The translations under genes were made by a program, and so were the position numbers. Below, one piece after another: positions 1 through 8,106 of a stretch of DNA of 38,477 nt; position 1 is the stretch's first letter; each line of letters starts with the position of its first letter. The DNA is from Streptomyces yangpuensis (GTDB taxonomy: Bacteria; Actinomycetota; Actinomycetes; Streptomycetales; Streptomycetaceae). The stretch covers positions 1,123,932-1,162,408 of the forward strand of contig NZ_LBMK01000003.1 in NCBI RefSeq assembly GCF_001005295.1, given 5' to 3'. Below the pieces are notes generated by a model. That model was not told where the DNA came from. It ran no database searches and saw only the letters and a list, made by a program, of their open reading frames with translations.

Positions 1-1
1 C

Positions 2-238
2 AAGGTCGGCGTGAACATCGTCCACACCTACATCGGTGACCTCAAGGTCGACCTGATCGCCCCGGACGGCTCCGTCTACACGGTCCACAACCGCTCCGGC
101 GGCAGCACCGACAACATCAACCAGGTCTACACCGTCAACGCCTCCTCCGAGGTCGCGAGCGGCACCTGGAAGCTCCGGGTCAACGACAACGCCGGCGGCG
201 ACACCGGCAAGATCGACTCCTGGAATCTCACCTTCTGA
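2..238 (+). CDS. C-terminal P-domain of a secreted protease (5' partial)
   Basis: The reading frame enters from the left edge and ends at TGA 236-238. The visible 78 residues are the second half of a proprotein-convertase P-domain: the pattern GDLKVDLIAPDGS, then HNRSGG, then SGTWKLRVNDNAGGDTG and a final SWNLTF. In Streptomyces such domains cap secreted subtilisin-like (S8) or zinc metalloproteases and end the protein, as here. The catalytic domain lies outside the window, so the protease class cannot be told. The protein would be exported and the domain is thought to aid folding or substrate binding. A good hairpin terminator lies 78 bp downstream. Confidence 0.85.
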   Translation, partial: KVGVNIVHTYIGDLKVDLIAPDGSVYTVHNRSGGSTDNINQVYTVNASSEVASGTWKLRVNDNAGGDTGKIDSWNLTF

Positions 239-315
239 GACGGTTCCCACCGCCTCGGGGTCCGGTACCGAATCCGTCTGACGGAGCGATAGTACGGACC
301 AAGCGAATCCCCGGG

Positions 316-350
316 CCTGCCGATACTTCGGGTATCGGCAGGTCCGCCGG
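316..350 (+). terminator. Hairpin terminator after the P-domain gene
   Basis: An 11-bp perfect stem, CCTGCCGATAC (316-326) with GTATCGGCAGG (332-342), has a 5-nt loop TTCGG. A short T-run (GTTTTC) follows about 10 nt later. It sits between the P-domain stop and the next gene and most likely ends the upstream transcript. Confidence 0.75.
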
Positions 351-473
351 GTTTTCTGCGTCGAGTGACTGAATTCTGCGTCACAATCCGGGTCCACCTG
401 CCGTCCGACCTCGTATTCTCGCCTCTCACAGGAAGGGCACAGGAGCTGGGGACCGGAAGGCTGGTGGCTGTGC

Positions 474-3242
474 GTGGCGGCGACGGGGCACGCTGACACA
501 CGTGTCGGACACGGAGAACTGATCAAGGCGGTCGACCGCGCGCTGACCACGCACGGCCGGGCGCTCCTGACCGGACCCGCCGGCGCGGGCAAGACCGAAG
601 TGGTCCGCGCCGTCGCGGCCGCGGCCGCGGCACGCCACGAGAGCGTTCTCCGCCTCACTCCCGAAGCCGCGGACCAATGGATACCCGAGGCCTCGGCCGC
701 GGCCCTCCTGGCCTCCGTGCCCGCGGCCGCCCTGGAACAGCTCTCCGGCCCCCAGCGCACCGCCATCGCGCTCCTGCGCCGGGAGGCCGACGCCCCCGGT
801 GCCGGCCGCGACCACGTCGCCCTGCGCCTGGCCGTCGTCGAGGTGCTCCGTGCCCTCGCCGCACGCCGGCCCGTCCTCCTCGTCATCGACAACGCCCAGT
901 GGCTCGACGCCGAGAGCACCGACCTGCTCCGCTTCGCCCTGCGCCTCACTCCGCCCCTCGTGCGCGTCCTGGCCGCCGAACGCGTCCAGGGCGGAACCCC
1001 GGTCGGCGAACTCCTCTGCGGCCCCGGTGTCCCCGCCGTACGGGTGCCCCCGCTCGGCGCCGACGAGGTCGCCGAACTCCTCCTGCGCCACGGCCTCCCC
1101 GCCCGCCTCGCCGGCCGCATCCACCAGGCCAGCGGCGGCAACCCGCGCCTCGCCCTCGCCCTCGGCCACTCCCTCGCCGAAGCCGCCGAGGCCCGTGATT
1201 CCAGCGCCCACCACGCCGACCCCCTGCCCGTCTCCGGACAGGCGCGGGAGGTCGCCCGCCGCCTCCTCGCCGGAGCCCCCGCCCAGGCCCGGCGCACCCT
1301 GCTGCTCGCCGCCCTCGCCTCCCGCCCCACCATCTCCCTGCTGCGGCGGGCCGGCCGCCCCGACGCCGAGGCCGAGCTGGCCGAAGCGGAACGGGCCGCG
1401 CTGGTCAGGGTCGGCGAGGACGGCACCGTCGAGTTCACCGCAGGCGCCCTGCCCACCGCCCTCGCCGCCGACGCGGGCTGGCCCGAACGCGCCGCCGGGC
1501 ACGCGGCGCTGGCCGCCGCCGTCGACGACCCGGTCCAGGCCGTACGCCACCGCGCGCTCGCCGTCGACACCCCCGACCAGTGGCTCGCCGCGGAGATCAC
1601 CGAGGCCGCCGCGGTCTGCCGCAGCCGCGGCCAGCGCGCCCTCGCCGCCGAACTGGGACTGCTCGCTGCCGAACGCACCCCGTCCGCGCTGGCCGGCGAG
1701 GAACTGGCCCGTCTGGTCACCGCCGCCGAGGACGCCGGCTGGGCCGGCCGCGCCGACCTCGCACGCCGCGCCACCCGGGCCGTCCTGGCCCGCGACTCCT
1801 CGCCCGCCGACCGGGTGCGCGCCCGGCTCGCCGTGATCGACGCCGCGGGCCAGGCCCTCGGCACGCTCGACGAGACCTTCGCGTACGCCATGGACGAGGC
1901 CGCCGGGGACCCCGCCCTGCAGGCCGCCGTCCAGCTGCGGATCGCCTGGAAGCACAACCTCAGCGACGGCGACCCCGTCCGCTCCCGTGACGCCGCCGCC
2001 GAGGCCGGCGCCCTCGCCGCGCGGGGCGGCGACCAGACCGCCCAGGCCATGGCCCTGACCGTACGGGCCCGCATGGGCCGGATCCTCGGCGACGCGGGAG
2101 CCGAGGAGATCCTCGCCGAGGCGCTGGACCTTCCCGCGCCCGCGGTCCCGCTCGGCATGCGCAACGCCCCGCAGTACCTCGCCGTCCGGCACGCCCTGTT
2201 CGACGACCGGCTCGACGACGCCCGCCGCCAGCTGATGGTGCTGCTGCCGGCCGTCCGGCGCACCGGTTCCGCAGAGGACGTCTTCGAGGTCCTGCGCAGC
2301 CTCACCGAGGTGGAACTGCGCAGCGGCCGCTGCGAAGCCGCCTCGGCGCACGCCCGGCGGGCCCTGGAACTGACCATCGAGGCGGGCCTCTCGCCCGGCC
2401 CCGCCTGGTACGTGGCGGCCATGGCCGAGACCATGGGCGGCAGCTTCGCGCGGGCCGAGAGCTACGCGCGCCGCGGCATCCAGGCCTCCCAGGAGGAGCA
2501 GGACCAGGTCTTCCTCTCCCGCAGCCTGCACGCACTCGGGCTGATCGAACTGGCCACGGGCGAGGCCGCGAAAGCGGTCGCGACCCTGCGCCAGGTCGCC
2601 GAACTGGAGGCCGCGCAGCAGGTGGTGGACCCGTCGATCCTGCGCTGGCACGGGGAGCTCGCAGAGGCCCTGATCGCCGCCGACGCGCCCGGCGAGGCGG
2701 CCGAACTGATCGACCCCGTCCGTGACGTCGCCCTCGGGCTCGGCCGTACCGGCGTCGTCGCCGCCCTCGACCGGGCCGCCGCCCTGTGCCTGTCCGCGCA
2801 AGGCGACGCGGACGCCGCCGTCCGCCTGCTGGAGGACACGGCGCAGCGTTTCGAAGCCCTCCGGCTGCCACTGGAGCGGGGCCGTACGCTGCTGGCCCTC
2901 GCCCGGGTGGAGCGCCGCCGCCGGCGCCGGGCACCGGCCCGCGCGGCGCTCCGGGCCGCGGCCGAGGTCTTCGAGCGGGCCGGGGCCGGCCCGTGGACCG
3001 GGCTCGCCCGGGAACCGGCCGCCGGTGACGGGGCCGACGGCGCCCTGGCCTCCCCGGCCGCGGCCCTCACCGAGGCCGAGACCCGCCTCGCGCTGCTCGT
3101 CAGCCAGGGCGCCAGCAACCAGGAGGCCGCGGCGAAGCTGTTCCTCAGTGTCAAGACCGTCGAGGCCCGGCTGACCCGTATCTACCAGAAGCTCGACGTA
3201 CGTTCACGGGCCCAGCTGGCCACCGCGCTGCGCACGCGGTGA
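474..3242 (+). CDS. LAL-type ATPase/LuxR transcriptional regulator
   Basis: A 922-residue protein of the large ATP-binding LuxR (LAL, MalT-like) type. A Walker A motif GPAGAGKT is at residues 34-41 and a Walker B VLLVIDNAQWLD at about 134-145, followed by an alanine-rich helical TPR-like middle region. A LuxR-type helix-turn-helix occupies about 865-922 (LTEAETRLALLVSQGASNQE, then SVKTVEARL and YQKLDVRSR). Family members act as ATP- and ligand-dependent activators, often of secondary metabolism or carbohydrate use; the target here is unknown. The GTG start at 474 gives the domain its normal N-terminus; GGAAGG (455-460) lies 13 nt upstream, a loose ribosome site. It converges on the chitinase gene with only 17 bp between stop codons. 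Confidence 0.9.
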   Translation: MAATGHADTRVGHGELIKAVDRALTTHGRALLTGPAGAGKTEVVRAVAAAAAARHESVLRLTPEAADQWIPEASAAALLASVPAAALEQLSGPQRTAIALLRREADAPGAGRDHVALRLAVVEVLRALAARRPVLLVIDNAQWLDAESTDLLRFALRLTPPLVRVLAAERVQGGTPVGELLCGPGVPAVRVPPLGADEVAELLLRHGLPARLAGRIHQASGGNPRLALALGHSLAEAAEARDSSAHHADPLPVSGQAREVARRLLAGAPAQARRTLLLAALASRPTISLLRRAGRPDAEAELAEAERAALVRVGEDGTVEFTAGALPTALAADAGWPERAAGHAALAAAVDDPVQAVRHRALAVDTPDQWLAAEITEAAAVCRSRGQRALAAELGLLAAERTPSALAGEELARLVTAAEDAGWAGRADLARRATRAVLARDSSPADRVRARLAVIDAAGQALGTLDETFAYAMDEAAGDPALQAAVQLRIAWKHNLSDGDPVRSRDAAAEAGALAARGGDQTAQAMALTVRARMGRILGDAGAEEILAEALDLPAPAVPLGMRNAPQYLAVRHALFDDRLDDARRQLMVLLPAVRRTGSAEDVFEVLRSLTEVELRSGRCEAASAHARRALELTIEAGLSPGPAWYVAAMAETMGGSFARAESYARRGIQASQEEQDQVFLSRSLHALGLIELATGEAAKAVATLRQVAELEAAQQVVDPSILRWHGELAEALIAADAPGEAAELIDPVRDVALGLGRTGVVAALDRAAALCLSAQGDADAAVRLLEDTAQRFEALRLPLERGRTLLALARVERRRRRRAPARAALRAAAEVFERAGAGPWTGLAREPAAGDGADGALASPAAALTEAETRLALLVSQGASNQEAAAKLFLSVKTVEARLTRIYQKLDVRSRAQLATALRTR

Positions 3243-3259
3243 CCGCCGCAGACCCCGGG

Positions 3260-4174
3260 TCAGCAGCTCAGGTTGTTGCCCGGGGTGACGCCCAGCAGCT
3301 GCGTGAAGCTCTGGTACTTCGAGATCCGGCTCTGGACCTGGGCCGGGTTGCCGCCGTTGCACTCCAGGGCGCCGTTGATGGAGCGGATGGTCTCGCCGAA
3401 ACCGGCGCCGCCCACCATGGCGGCGTGGGCGGTCATGGTGCCCGGGCCGTTCTGGGTGTTCCAGTACCAGAGCGCGGTCTTCATCGCGACGGCCGGATCC
3501 CGCTCCACCAGGTAGGGGTTGGCGAGGAGGTTGATGCCGAGGGCGTCACCGGCCGCCTTGTAGTTGAAGTTCCAGCTGAGCTGGATGGGCCCGCGGCCGT
3601 AGTAGGCGGCCTGCCCGGCCGGACAGCCGTAGGGCTGGGTCGCGTCGCAGTAGTGGGGGTAGTTGGCGGTGTTCTGCTCCACGATGTGGACGAGTCCGCC
3701 GGTCTCGTGGGAGACGTTGGCGAGGAAGGCGGCGGCCTCGCGCCGCTTCACCGTGTCGTCGCCGGTCTTCGCGAAGCCGGGGTACGCGGACAGCGCCGCG
3801 ACCAGGCCGTTGTAGGTGTAGAAGGGGTTCCGGTTCGGGAACATCTGGTTGAACTGGGCCTCGGAGACCACGAATCCGGACGGGTCGGGATCCGGGTCCT
3901 GACCGCCACCGCTGCCGCAGACGCCCTGGTCCGCCCAGACGCCCCACTGGCCGGTGGTGCCGGGGGTCTCGCCCTGGGTCCACCACTTGGCCTGCCAGTT
4001 GCGGCCGCCGTGGGAGGCGCTCATGCCGTTCGTGTAGACGGCGGAGGAGGCCCAGGGGGAGGCGCAGGGGGCCGCGGCGGAGGCGGGGGAGGAGGGGAGG
4101 GCGATGGCGAGACCGGCCGTGACGGCCGCGGCGGCGACCAGGCCGAGGGCGCGGCGGCGAAGCGCACGTATCAC
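3260..4174 (-). CDS. Secreted GH19 chitinase with N-terminal chitin-binding module
   Basis: A 304-residue secreted endochitinase that hydrolyses beta-1,4-GlcNAc chains outside the cell. Residues 1 to about 34 are a signal peptide (RALRRRALG, hydrophobic core, ASA-A). Residues about 36-86 form a CBM5/12-type chitin-binding module rich in Trp (WQAKWWTQGETPG, QWGVWADQG), joined by a DPDPDP linker to a GH19 domain at about 104-304. The catalytic pair is visible as Glu157 in SHETGG and Glu166 in IVEQN, nine residues apart as in Streptomyces ChiC enzymes. The domain order matches streptomycete ChiC/ChiF-type enzymes. The promoter carries chitinase-type direct repeats, so induction by chitin or GlcNAc through DasR is likely. 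Confidence 0.95.
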   Translation of the reverse strand: MIRALRRRALGLVAAAAVTAGLAIALPSSPASAAAPCASPWASSAVYTNGMSASHGGRNWQAKWWTQGETPGTTGQWGVWADQGVCGSGGGQDPDPDPSGFVVSEAQFNQMFPNRNPFYTYNGLVAALSAYPGFAKTGDDTVKRREAAAFLANVSHETGGLVHIVEQNTANYPHYCDATQPYGCPAGQAAYYGRGPIQLSWNFNYKAAGDALGINLLANPYLVERDPAVAMKTALWYWNTQNGPGTMTAHAAMVGGAGFGETIRSINGALECNGGNPAQVQSRISKYQSFTQLLGVTPGNNLSC

Positions 4175-4222
4175 GTAACTGCTCCTTCAGTGGGGGGAAT
4201 TGCCGTGGGGACAACAGCGCCC

Positions 4223-4262
4223 ACTGAAACGGAATGGTCTGAACCTGTCAAGGTCTAGACCA
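4223..4262 (-). promoter_or_regulatory. Chitinase promoter with paired DasR-type repeats
   Basis: On the minus strand TGGTCTAGACCT (4262-4251) and GGTTCAGACCA (4245-4235) are two copies of the 12-bp repeat typical of Streptomyces chitinase promoters; the first is close to the DasR-box core TGGTCTAGACCA. The sequence TTGACA (4251-4246) lies between them and fits a -35 hexamer. TTCAGT (4228-4223), 17 bp further on, is a weak possible -10. DasR binding here would block the polymerase site directly. That DasR responds to amino-sugar signals is established knowledge; binding at this site is inferred. Confidence 0.8.
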
Positions 4263-4315
4263 AAGGAAAGCGCCGGTGCCACGCGTGACGCGGGACACCG
4301 GCGCGGAAGAACCGG

Positions 4316-4729
4316 TCAGCTGCCGGCGGAGAGGTTGCCGGAGAGAACCGGGATGTTGCTGGCGATGTGCGACAGGGACTCGTCACCCTTGGCCTGGGTG
4401 GAGTTCTCGGCGCACTGCTGGTTCTGCGGGTTGGACAGGACGTTGACGTCCTGGACGCCGATGTTGGCGAGAACCGCGACCAGGGACTGGGCGTTGACCT
4501 TGGCCGGCAGGCCGACGCAGAGCTTGTTGAGGGAGCCCTGGATGGCGCCGAGCTGCGGGCTCTGGTCGCCGCGGGTCTCCTGGTTGCCGTAGATCTGCGC
4601 CGCGTCGTTGCCGTTCACGGTGTTGACGCCGTTGTCGTTGCCGATCGCCATCGCGGGCGCGGCGGCGGCGGCACCGGCGCCGAGTACGGCGGCGGTGGCG
4701 GCGGCGGTGGCCATGAACTTCTTGAGCAT
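4316..4729 (-). CDS. Rodlin (aerial hypha rodlet-layer protein)
   Basis: A 137-residue secreted protein with the rodlin signature: MLKKFMATAAATAA signal peptide ending near AMA, then IGNDNGVNTVNGN, IYGN, and a C-terminal half with SLNKLCVGLP and NPQNQQCAEN. Rodlins RdlA and RdlB organise chaplin fibrils into the rodlet layer on aerial hyphae and spores. The start was set at 4729, not at upstream in-frame ATGs, because AAGGA lies 8 nt before it and the signal peptide then has a normal length. The two Cys residues and the length agree with the family. No chaplin gene is visible next to it. Which paralogue (RdlA or RdlB) it is cannot be said. Confidence 0.85.
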   Translation of the reverse strand: MLKKFMATAAATAAVLGAGAAAAAPAMAIGNDNGVNTVNGNDAAQIYGNQETRGDQSPQLGAIQGSLNKLCVGLPAKVNAQSLVAVLANIGVQDVNVLSNPQNQQCAENSTQAKGDESLSHIASNIPVLSGNLSAGS

Positions 4730-4812
4730 CTGGGGGATCCTTAGGTCGCACTGTCGCATGAGATAGCTGCCCACGGCGGGACGCGCTGATCAACTGCCGA
4801 CGGTGCCCGGGG

Positions 4813-5011
4813 TTATGCCCCCTCACCCGACTGGCCCAATGGGCCGCCGCAGGCGGGACTCGGGGTGACATCGGCGAGGGGCTCGGTGGCAGCGGGCACC
4901 GGCAGGCCCAGCCCGGTCGCGACCTGGGCGCACGGCTCGCCGTCGATGTGGGCGAGCACGGCGTAGGCGGCCGTAGGCGGCGGTGATGTGCTCGCGCTCG
5001 ACCGGGCTCAT
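4813..5011 (-). pseudogene. Small gene broken by a 10-bp tandem duplication
   Basis: An ATG two bases after the PPK2 stop opens a frame MSPVEREHITAAYG that then turns into arginine-rich shadow sequence. Removing one of the two tandem CGTAGGCGGC copies (4962-4971, 4972-4981) restores one clean frame: after ITAAY it reads AVLAHIDGEPCAQVATGLG and runs on to a TAA at 4813. The repaired product would be about 62 residues. I do not recognise the family. Its position suggests co-transcription with the polyphosphate kinase. The defect may be real or a sequencing/assembly error. Confidence 0.6.
4962..4981. repeat. Perfect 10-bp tandem duplication
   Basis: CGTAGGCGGC occurs twice head to tail (4962-4971 and 4972-4981) inside the small gene after the PPK2 gene. 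It is the only change needed to explain the frameshift there. Confidence 0.9.
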
Positions 5012-5013
5012 GC

Positions 5014-5994
5014 TCAGCCGGAACAGGCGCGGCTGGGGTGCTGGCCGGGGCCCACGGGCGGCCCGGCCAGAGGAGTGGGAGAGAGGTTGGAAGGCTCCTC
5101 ACCGGCCTCAAGGAGCGTGTCGGCCGCGCCGACGATGAGGCTGTCGGGCTTGCCCACCGCGGCCTCGTCCCTGCGGTCGTATTCGATCCGCCACAACAGG
5201 CTCCGCATGGCTTCCAGGCGACCGCGCCGCTTGTCGTTGCTCTTGACCACCGTCCACGGCGCGCGAGCGGTATCGGTCGCACGGAACATCTCGACTTTCG
5301 CCGTGGTGTAGGCGTCCCACAGGTCCAGGGAGGCGAGGTCCGTGGGCGACAGCTTCCACTGCCGCACCGGATCGACTTGCCGGATCGCGAAACGGGTGCG
5401 TTGCTCGGCGCGGGAGACCGAGAACCAGAACTTCACCAGGAGGATCCCGTCCTCCACGAGCATCGCCTCGAAACGGGGACACTGCCGCAGGAACAGCTCG
5501 TGCTGCTCCGGCGTGCAGAAGCCCATCACCTTCTCGACGCCGGCCCGGTTGTACCAGGACCGGTCGAAGAAGACGATCTCACCTGCGGACGGCAGGTGAG
5601 GGACGTACCGCTGGAAGTACCACTGCCCCTCCTCCCGCGCGGTCGGCTTGTCCAGGGCGACGATCCGTGCCCCGCGGGGGTTGAGTCTCTCGGTGAACCG
5701 CTGGATCGTTCCGCCCTTGCCCGCCGCGTCACGGCCCTCGCAGATCACCACCAGCCGGGCACCGGTCTCCTTGACCCAGCGCTGCAGCTTCAGAAGCTCG
5801 ATCTGAAGGATCCGCTTGGTCCGCTCGTACTCGTCCCGCCGGATCTTGCGGTCGTACGGGTAGTTCTCCTTCCACGTTCTGATCGGCGCGCCGGAGGCAT
5901 CGAGCAGAACAGGCTGCTCCGGGCGACTGACGTCCACGCTCAGGCCGGCGAGCAGGTCCTCGGAATCCTGCCGCTGAAGTTCGAGATCACTCAC
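5014..5994 (-). CDS. ppk2: Polyphosphate kinase 2 (PPK2 family)
   Basis: A 326-residue cytoplasmic PPK2-family enzyme, which transfers phosphate between polyphosphate and nucleoside (di)phosphates. The P-loop GRDAAGKGGT is at about 87-96 (VVICEGRDAAGKGG) and the Walker B region FFDRSWYNRAG at about 142-152. A lid region follows with SRAEQRTRF, then WKLSPTDLASLDLW, and VKSNDKRRGRLEAM. These are the standard class I PPK2 motifs in order. The GTG start at 5994 gives the usual N-terminus; the ribosome site is weak (GGTAGG about 12 nt upstream). The C-terminal 30 residues are proline-rich and not part of the fold. Direction (polyP use or synthesis) cannot be read from sequence alone. Confidence 0.92.
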   Translation of the reverse strand: MSDLELQRQDSEDLLAGLSVDVSRPEQPVLLDASGAPIRTWKENYPYDRKIRRDEYERTKRILQIELLKLQRWVKETGARLVVICEGRDAAGKGGTIQRFTERLNPRGARIVALDKPTAREEGQWYFQRYVPHLPSAGEIVFFDRSWYNRAGVEKVMGFCTPEQHELFLRQCPRFEAMLVEDGILLVKFWFSVSRAEQRTRFAIRQVDPVRQWKLSPTDLASLDLWDAYTTAKVEMFRATDTARAPWTVVKSNDKRRGRLEAMRSLLWRIEYDRRDEAAVGKPDSLIVGAADTLLEAGEEPSNLSPTPLAGPPVGPGQHPSRACSG

Positions 5995-6720
5995 GTGCCG
6001 CGCCTACCCCGAGCCGCACCGAGTATGACGAGACGCCCTGATGGCTGCCCCCGCAGCCGTCAGGCCACCCGAACACGCTGCTCGCGCCAGAACCCGGTCT
6101 TGCCGCACCCGGTCTTGCCGCAGTACCCGCCCGATCGGTGGCCACTCGGCTCGCCCTTCTCCGCGGCCACCCGAACCCAGGACATCGTGGCCGGCCGCGA
6201 CCTCTCCCGTACGCCCGCCGTGATGACCGGCGGCCATCCCGGGGTCGGCCGGCCTGGAAAGCACCCGGGCGTTGGCGTCCGCAGGGGCGCGGGTCGTAGT
6301 ACCGGCCCGCCGGCCGCACCTGCGGAGCAGGCAGCCGCCGGCATTGCCTGCGCCCCGACCCCGCCTCGGGGGAGCCTGCTGTGCTCCGTGCGGGTGCCGA
6401 CGTGCTCCGGTGGCTTGAGATCCGGGGCCGCCGCTGACACCCGCCAGGCACAGGCCTCGTACGATGCCGGGAATCCTGCGTGACGGGACACCGTACGGGC
6501 CCTCGCCTCACCGGGCGACGGCCCGCACTGCTGCGCGCGCAGCGCACGGTCGGGACCCTGACCCCCTGACGGGTCGGGACCCAGCCGCGTCCGTGCCGTC
6601 GTGGAGGCGGCGCGTGCTGCCGGGCTGTCGGCCCCGTCTCGGCGCCTCCTTCCGGCCCGGACCTGTGTCCGCGGACCTTCGATTACCTTCAGCGCCTCCG
6701 TTCCAAAATCTGTGACGGCC
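5995..6720. other. Long intergenic stretch, no supported gene
   Basis: Open frames here have shadow-like composition and no recognisable motif. The only structure I see is a perfect 15-bp tandem repeat at 6092-6121. Confidence 0.5.
6092..6121. repeat. Perfect 15-bp tandem repeat
   Basis: ACCCGGTCTTGCCGC is present twice in direct succession (6092-6106, 6107-6121). No gene is supported around it. Confidence 0.9.
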
Positions 6721-6807
6721 GGAGTAGACATTGGGCGGTGGCGTGGGTATGGTTTCTCTCGTAGCCCAGAGAGAACGAAGGGCCCGGCAGAGACGAACTG
6801 CCGGGCA

Positions 6808-7030
6808 GCAGTACCCGCAGTTGCAGGACGGTGCGGTGGCGGAGTGTCGAAGCCGGAGCTGTTTCAAGGTGACGGGACTGGCGACCGGACCGGGCGGCCC
6901 GCAGTCATCAGGGGCCGCCGCAAGCAGTTCACGCAGTGGTTGCAGTATTCAGCAGTGAAGTCAGTGAGCAGTACCCCGGTGAAGGCGTCGGCTGCGGACG
7001 CGCGCACCGGAAGTTCGCAGTACAGCAGTA
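6808..7030 (+). repeat. Cluster of ten GCAGT motifs
   Basis: GCAGT begins at 6808, 6817, 6901, 6924, 6933, 6942, 6952, 6968, 7017 and 7025. Four in the middle are spaced 9, 9 and 10 nt apart. Five of the ten are GCAGTA. Several lie in or beside loops of the predicted hairpins, as would suit protein binding to single-stranded RNA. Confidence 0.8.
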
Positions 7031-7250
7031 CCGGTAAGTGATTGATCCCAGAGGAAAGAACGGAGGAGCCGAGCGCCATCAGGATCGCCCGGGCAGAACG
7101 CAGAGCCCGGGTACCGCAGGACATCGATAGTGAGGTGGTCTCCGGTCAAGCAACCGCGATCCCCGCAGTCCCGACTCCGTTCAGGTCGGGCGAGCGGAAA
7201 CAGAAGGCCGACGCTTTTCCAGGGTCGGCAGATGGTGTAGCTGTTCCTTC

Positions 7251-7281
7251 GGGGCCCTGGTGCCATAGGCGCCAGGGCCCC
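7251..7281 (+). promoter_or_regulatory. 14-bp hairpin just upstream of the MerR-like gene
   Basis: GGGGCCCTGGTGCC (7251-7264) pairs with GGCGCCAGGGCCCC (7268-7281) with one G-U pair and an ATA loop. No T-run follows, so it is not a classical terminator. It ends 34 nt before the ATG at 7316 and could control leader read-through or translation. Confidence 0.7.
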
Positions 7282-7315
7282 TCCACGCGTTCACCCGTTT
7301 CGTGAGAGAGGTTCC

Positions 7316-7666
7316 ATGACAGCTGAGAATCCGACCGGCCCGCTCGGTGGCCACCTGGACGACGACGACTACCCCGCCTACACCATGGGCCGGGCTGCCG
7401 AGATGCTCGGTACCACCCAGGGCTTCCTCCGCGCGATCGGCGAGGCCCGCCTCATCACGCCGCTCCGCTCCGCCGGCGGCCACCGCCGCTACTCCCGCTA
7501 TCAGCTGCGGCTTGCCGCCCGGGCCAGGGAACTCGTCGACCAGGGAACTCCCATCGAGGCGGCCTGCCGCATCATCATCCTCGAGGACCAGCTCGACGAG
7601 GCCCAGCGTCTCAACGCCGAGTACCGCCGCGCCGCCGATGCCGCCGGCCCGGATCCCGCGGCCTGA
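7316..7666 (+). CDS. MerR/BldC-like helix-turn-helix regulator
   Basis: A 116-residue protein. Residues about 20-65 form a MerR-type winged helix: AYTMGRAAEMLGTTQGFLRA, then EARLITPLRS and the wing AGGHRRYSRYQL. A helical tail follows (REL, IEAACRIIILEDQLDEAQ). There is no effector domain, so it resembles the small BldC-like and MerR-like regulators common in Streptomyces. The start ATG 7316 has GAGAGG about 5 nt upstream. It lies behind the unusual structured leader and at the head of a stress-type island, so control of development or stress genes is a reasonable guess. Targets are unknown. Confidence 0.8.
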   Translation: MTAENPTGPLGGHLDDDDYPAYTMGRAAEMLGTTQGFLRAIGEARLITPLRSAGGHRRYSRYQLRLAARARELVDQGTPIEAACRIIILEDQLDEAQRLNAEYRRAADAAGPDPAA

Positions 7667-8106
7667 CCGGCCCCGCGCCCCTCCGGGACGGCTGCGGCCA
7701 CCGGCCCCGCTTCGCGAGGGTGCAGCCTGCTCGCTTGTCCTGGTGACAGGCCGTCGCCGGCGCTGTCGTCTGCGTCAGCTGCCGTGGTCGGAAGCTTCCT
7801 CGCCCACGCCTCGGCGTGGGTGTTTTGCTGCGCTGTGCTGCAGGAACCAGGGCGAACACCTCGGCCTCCCGCATGGTGTGGGAGGCGCACGACGCAGTCA
7901 GGCAGGGACGGCAGGCGGGCAGGGCACGCCTACGGTGGAACGGGGGTGAATCCGCCCGTGAGGAGGTGACGGGAGCAGTGCCGGATCGTTTTATCCAGCA
8001 TGAAAGCGTCATCACGCTGTGGGTCCGCCGCCACTGCTGTCCCGTGCCGGACAGATTGCCTCGCCGGTCGCGGTAACCACCGCTCGGCGTCCTCCCTGGA
8101 GCGGGT
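7667..8106. other. Intergenic stretch, nothing recognised
   Basis: No frame with coding character and no clear promoter or terminator could be supported between the MerR-like gene and the small gene at 8107. Confidence 0.45.

Larger units (their letters stand above)
6721..7315 (+). ncRNA. Candidate structured 5' leader of the MerR-like gene
   Basis: About 595 nt without a credible gene, but with dense RNA-like structure. Perfect stems are: TTCTCTC/GAGAGAA (6754-6775), GCCCGGCAG/CTGCCGGGC (6782-6806), GGCGGCCC/GGGCCGCC (6893-6919), CCCGGGC/GCCCGGG (7088-7111), CCCGAC/GTCGGG (7170-7190), GCCGAC/GTCGGC (7207-7229) and a 14-bp hairpin at 7251-7281. Ten GCAGT motifs lie between 6808 and 7030. The string ends about 35 nt before the MerR-like start, so it may be an untranslated regulatory leader or a separate small RNA. 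A GGGTAT (6745-6750) resembles a SigB-class -10 but no matching -35 was found. Transcription is inferred, not shown. Confidence 0.5.

Noticed and set aside
426..2801. 791-codon open frame antisense to the LuxR-type regulator
   Set aside because: Glycine-rich shadow of the real gene, produced by third-position GC bias; no domain, and the plus-strand frame has clear Walker and LuxR motifs.
3243..3259. Shared terminator between the convergent LuxR-type and chitinase genes
   Set aside because: Only 17 bp separate the stops and no stem-loop fits there; any terminators must lie inside the opposing genes.
6060..6731. 223-codon minus-strand frame ending in a doubled P-loop-like string
   Set aside because: The string comes from the 15-bp tandem repeat; composition is otherwise shadow-like and no fold motif surrounds it.
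6745..6750. GGGTAT as the -10 of a SigB-type promoter for the structured leader
   Set aside because: No GNNT -35 element at 14-16 bp spacing could be found, so the promoter class cannot be claimed.
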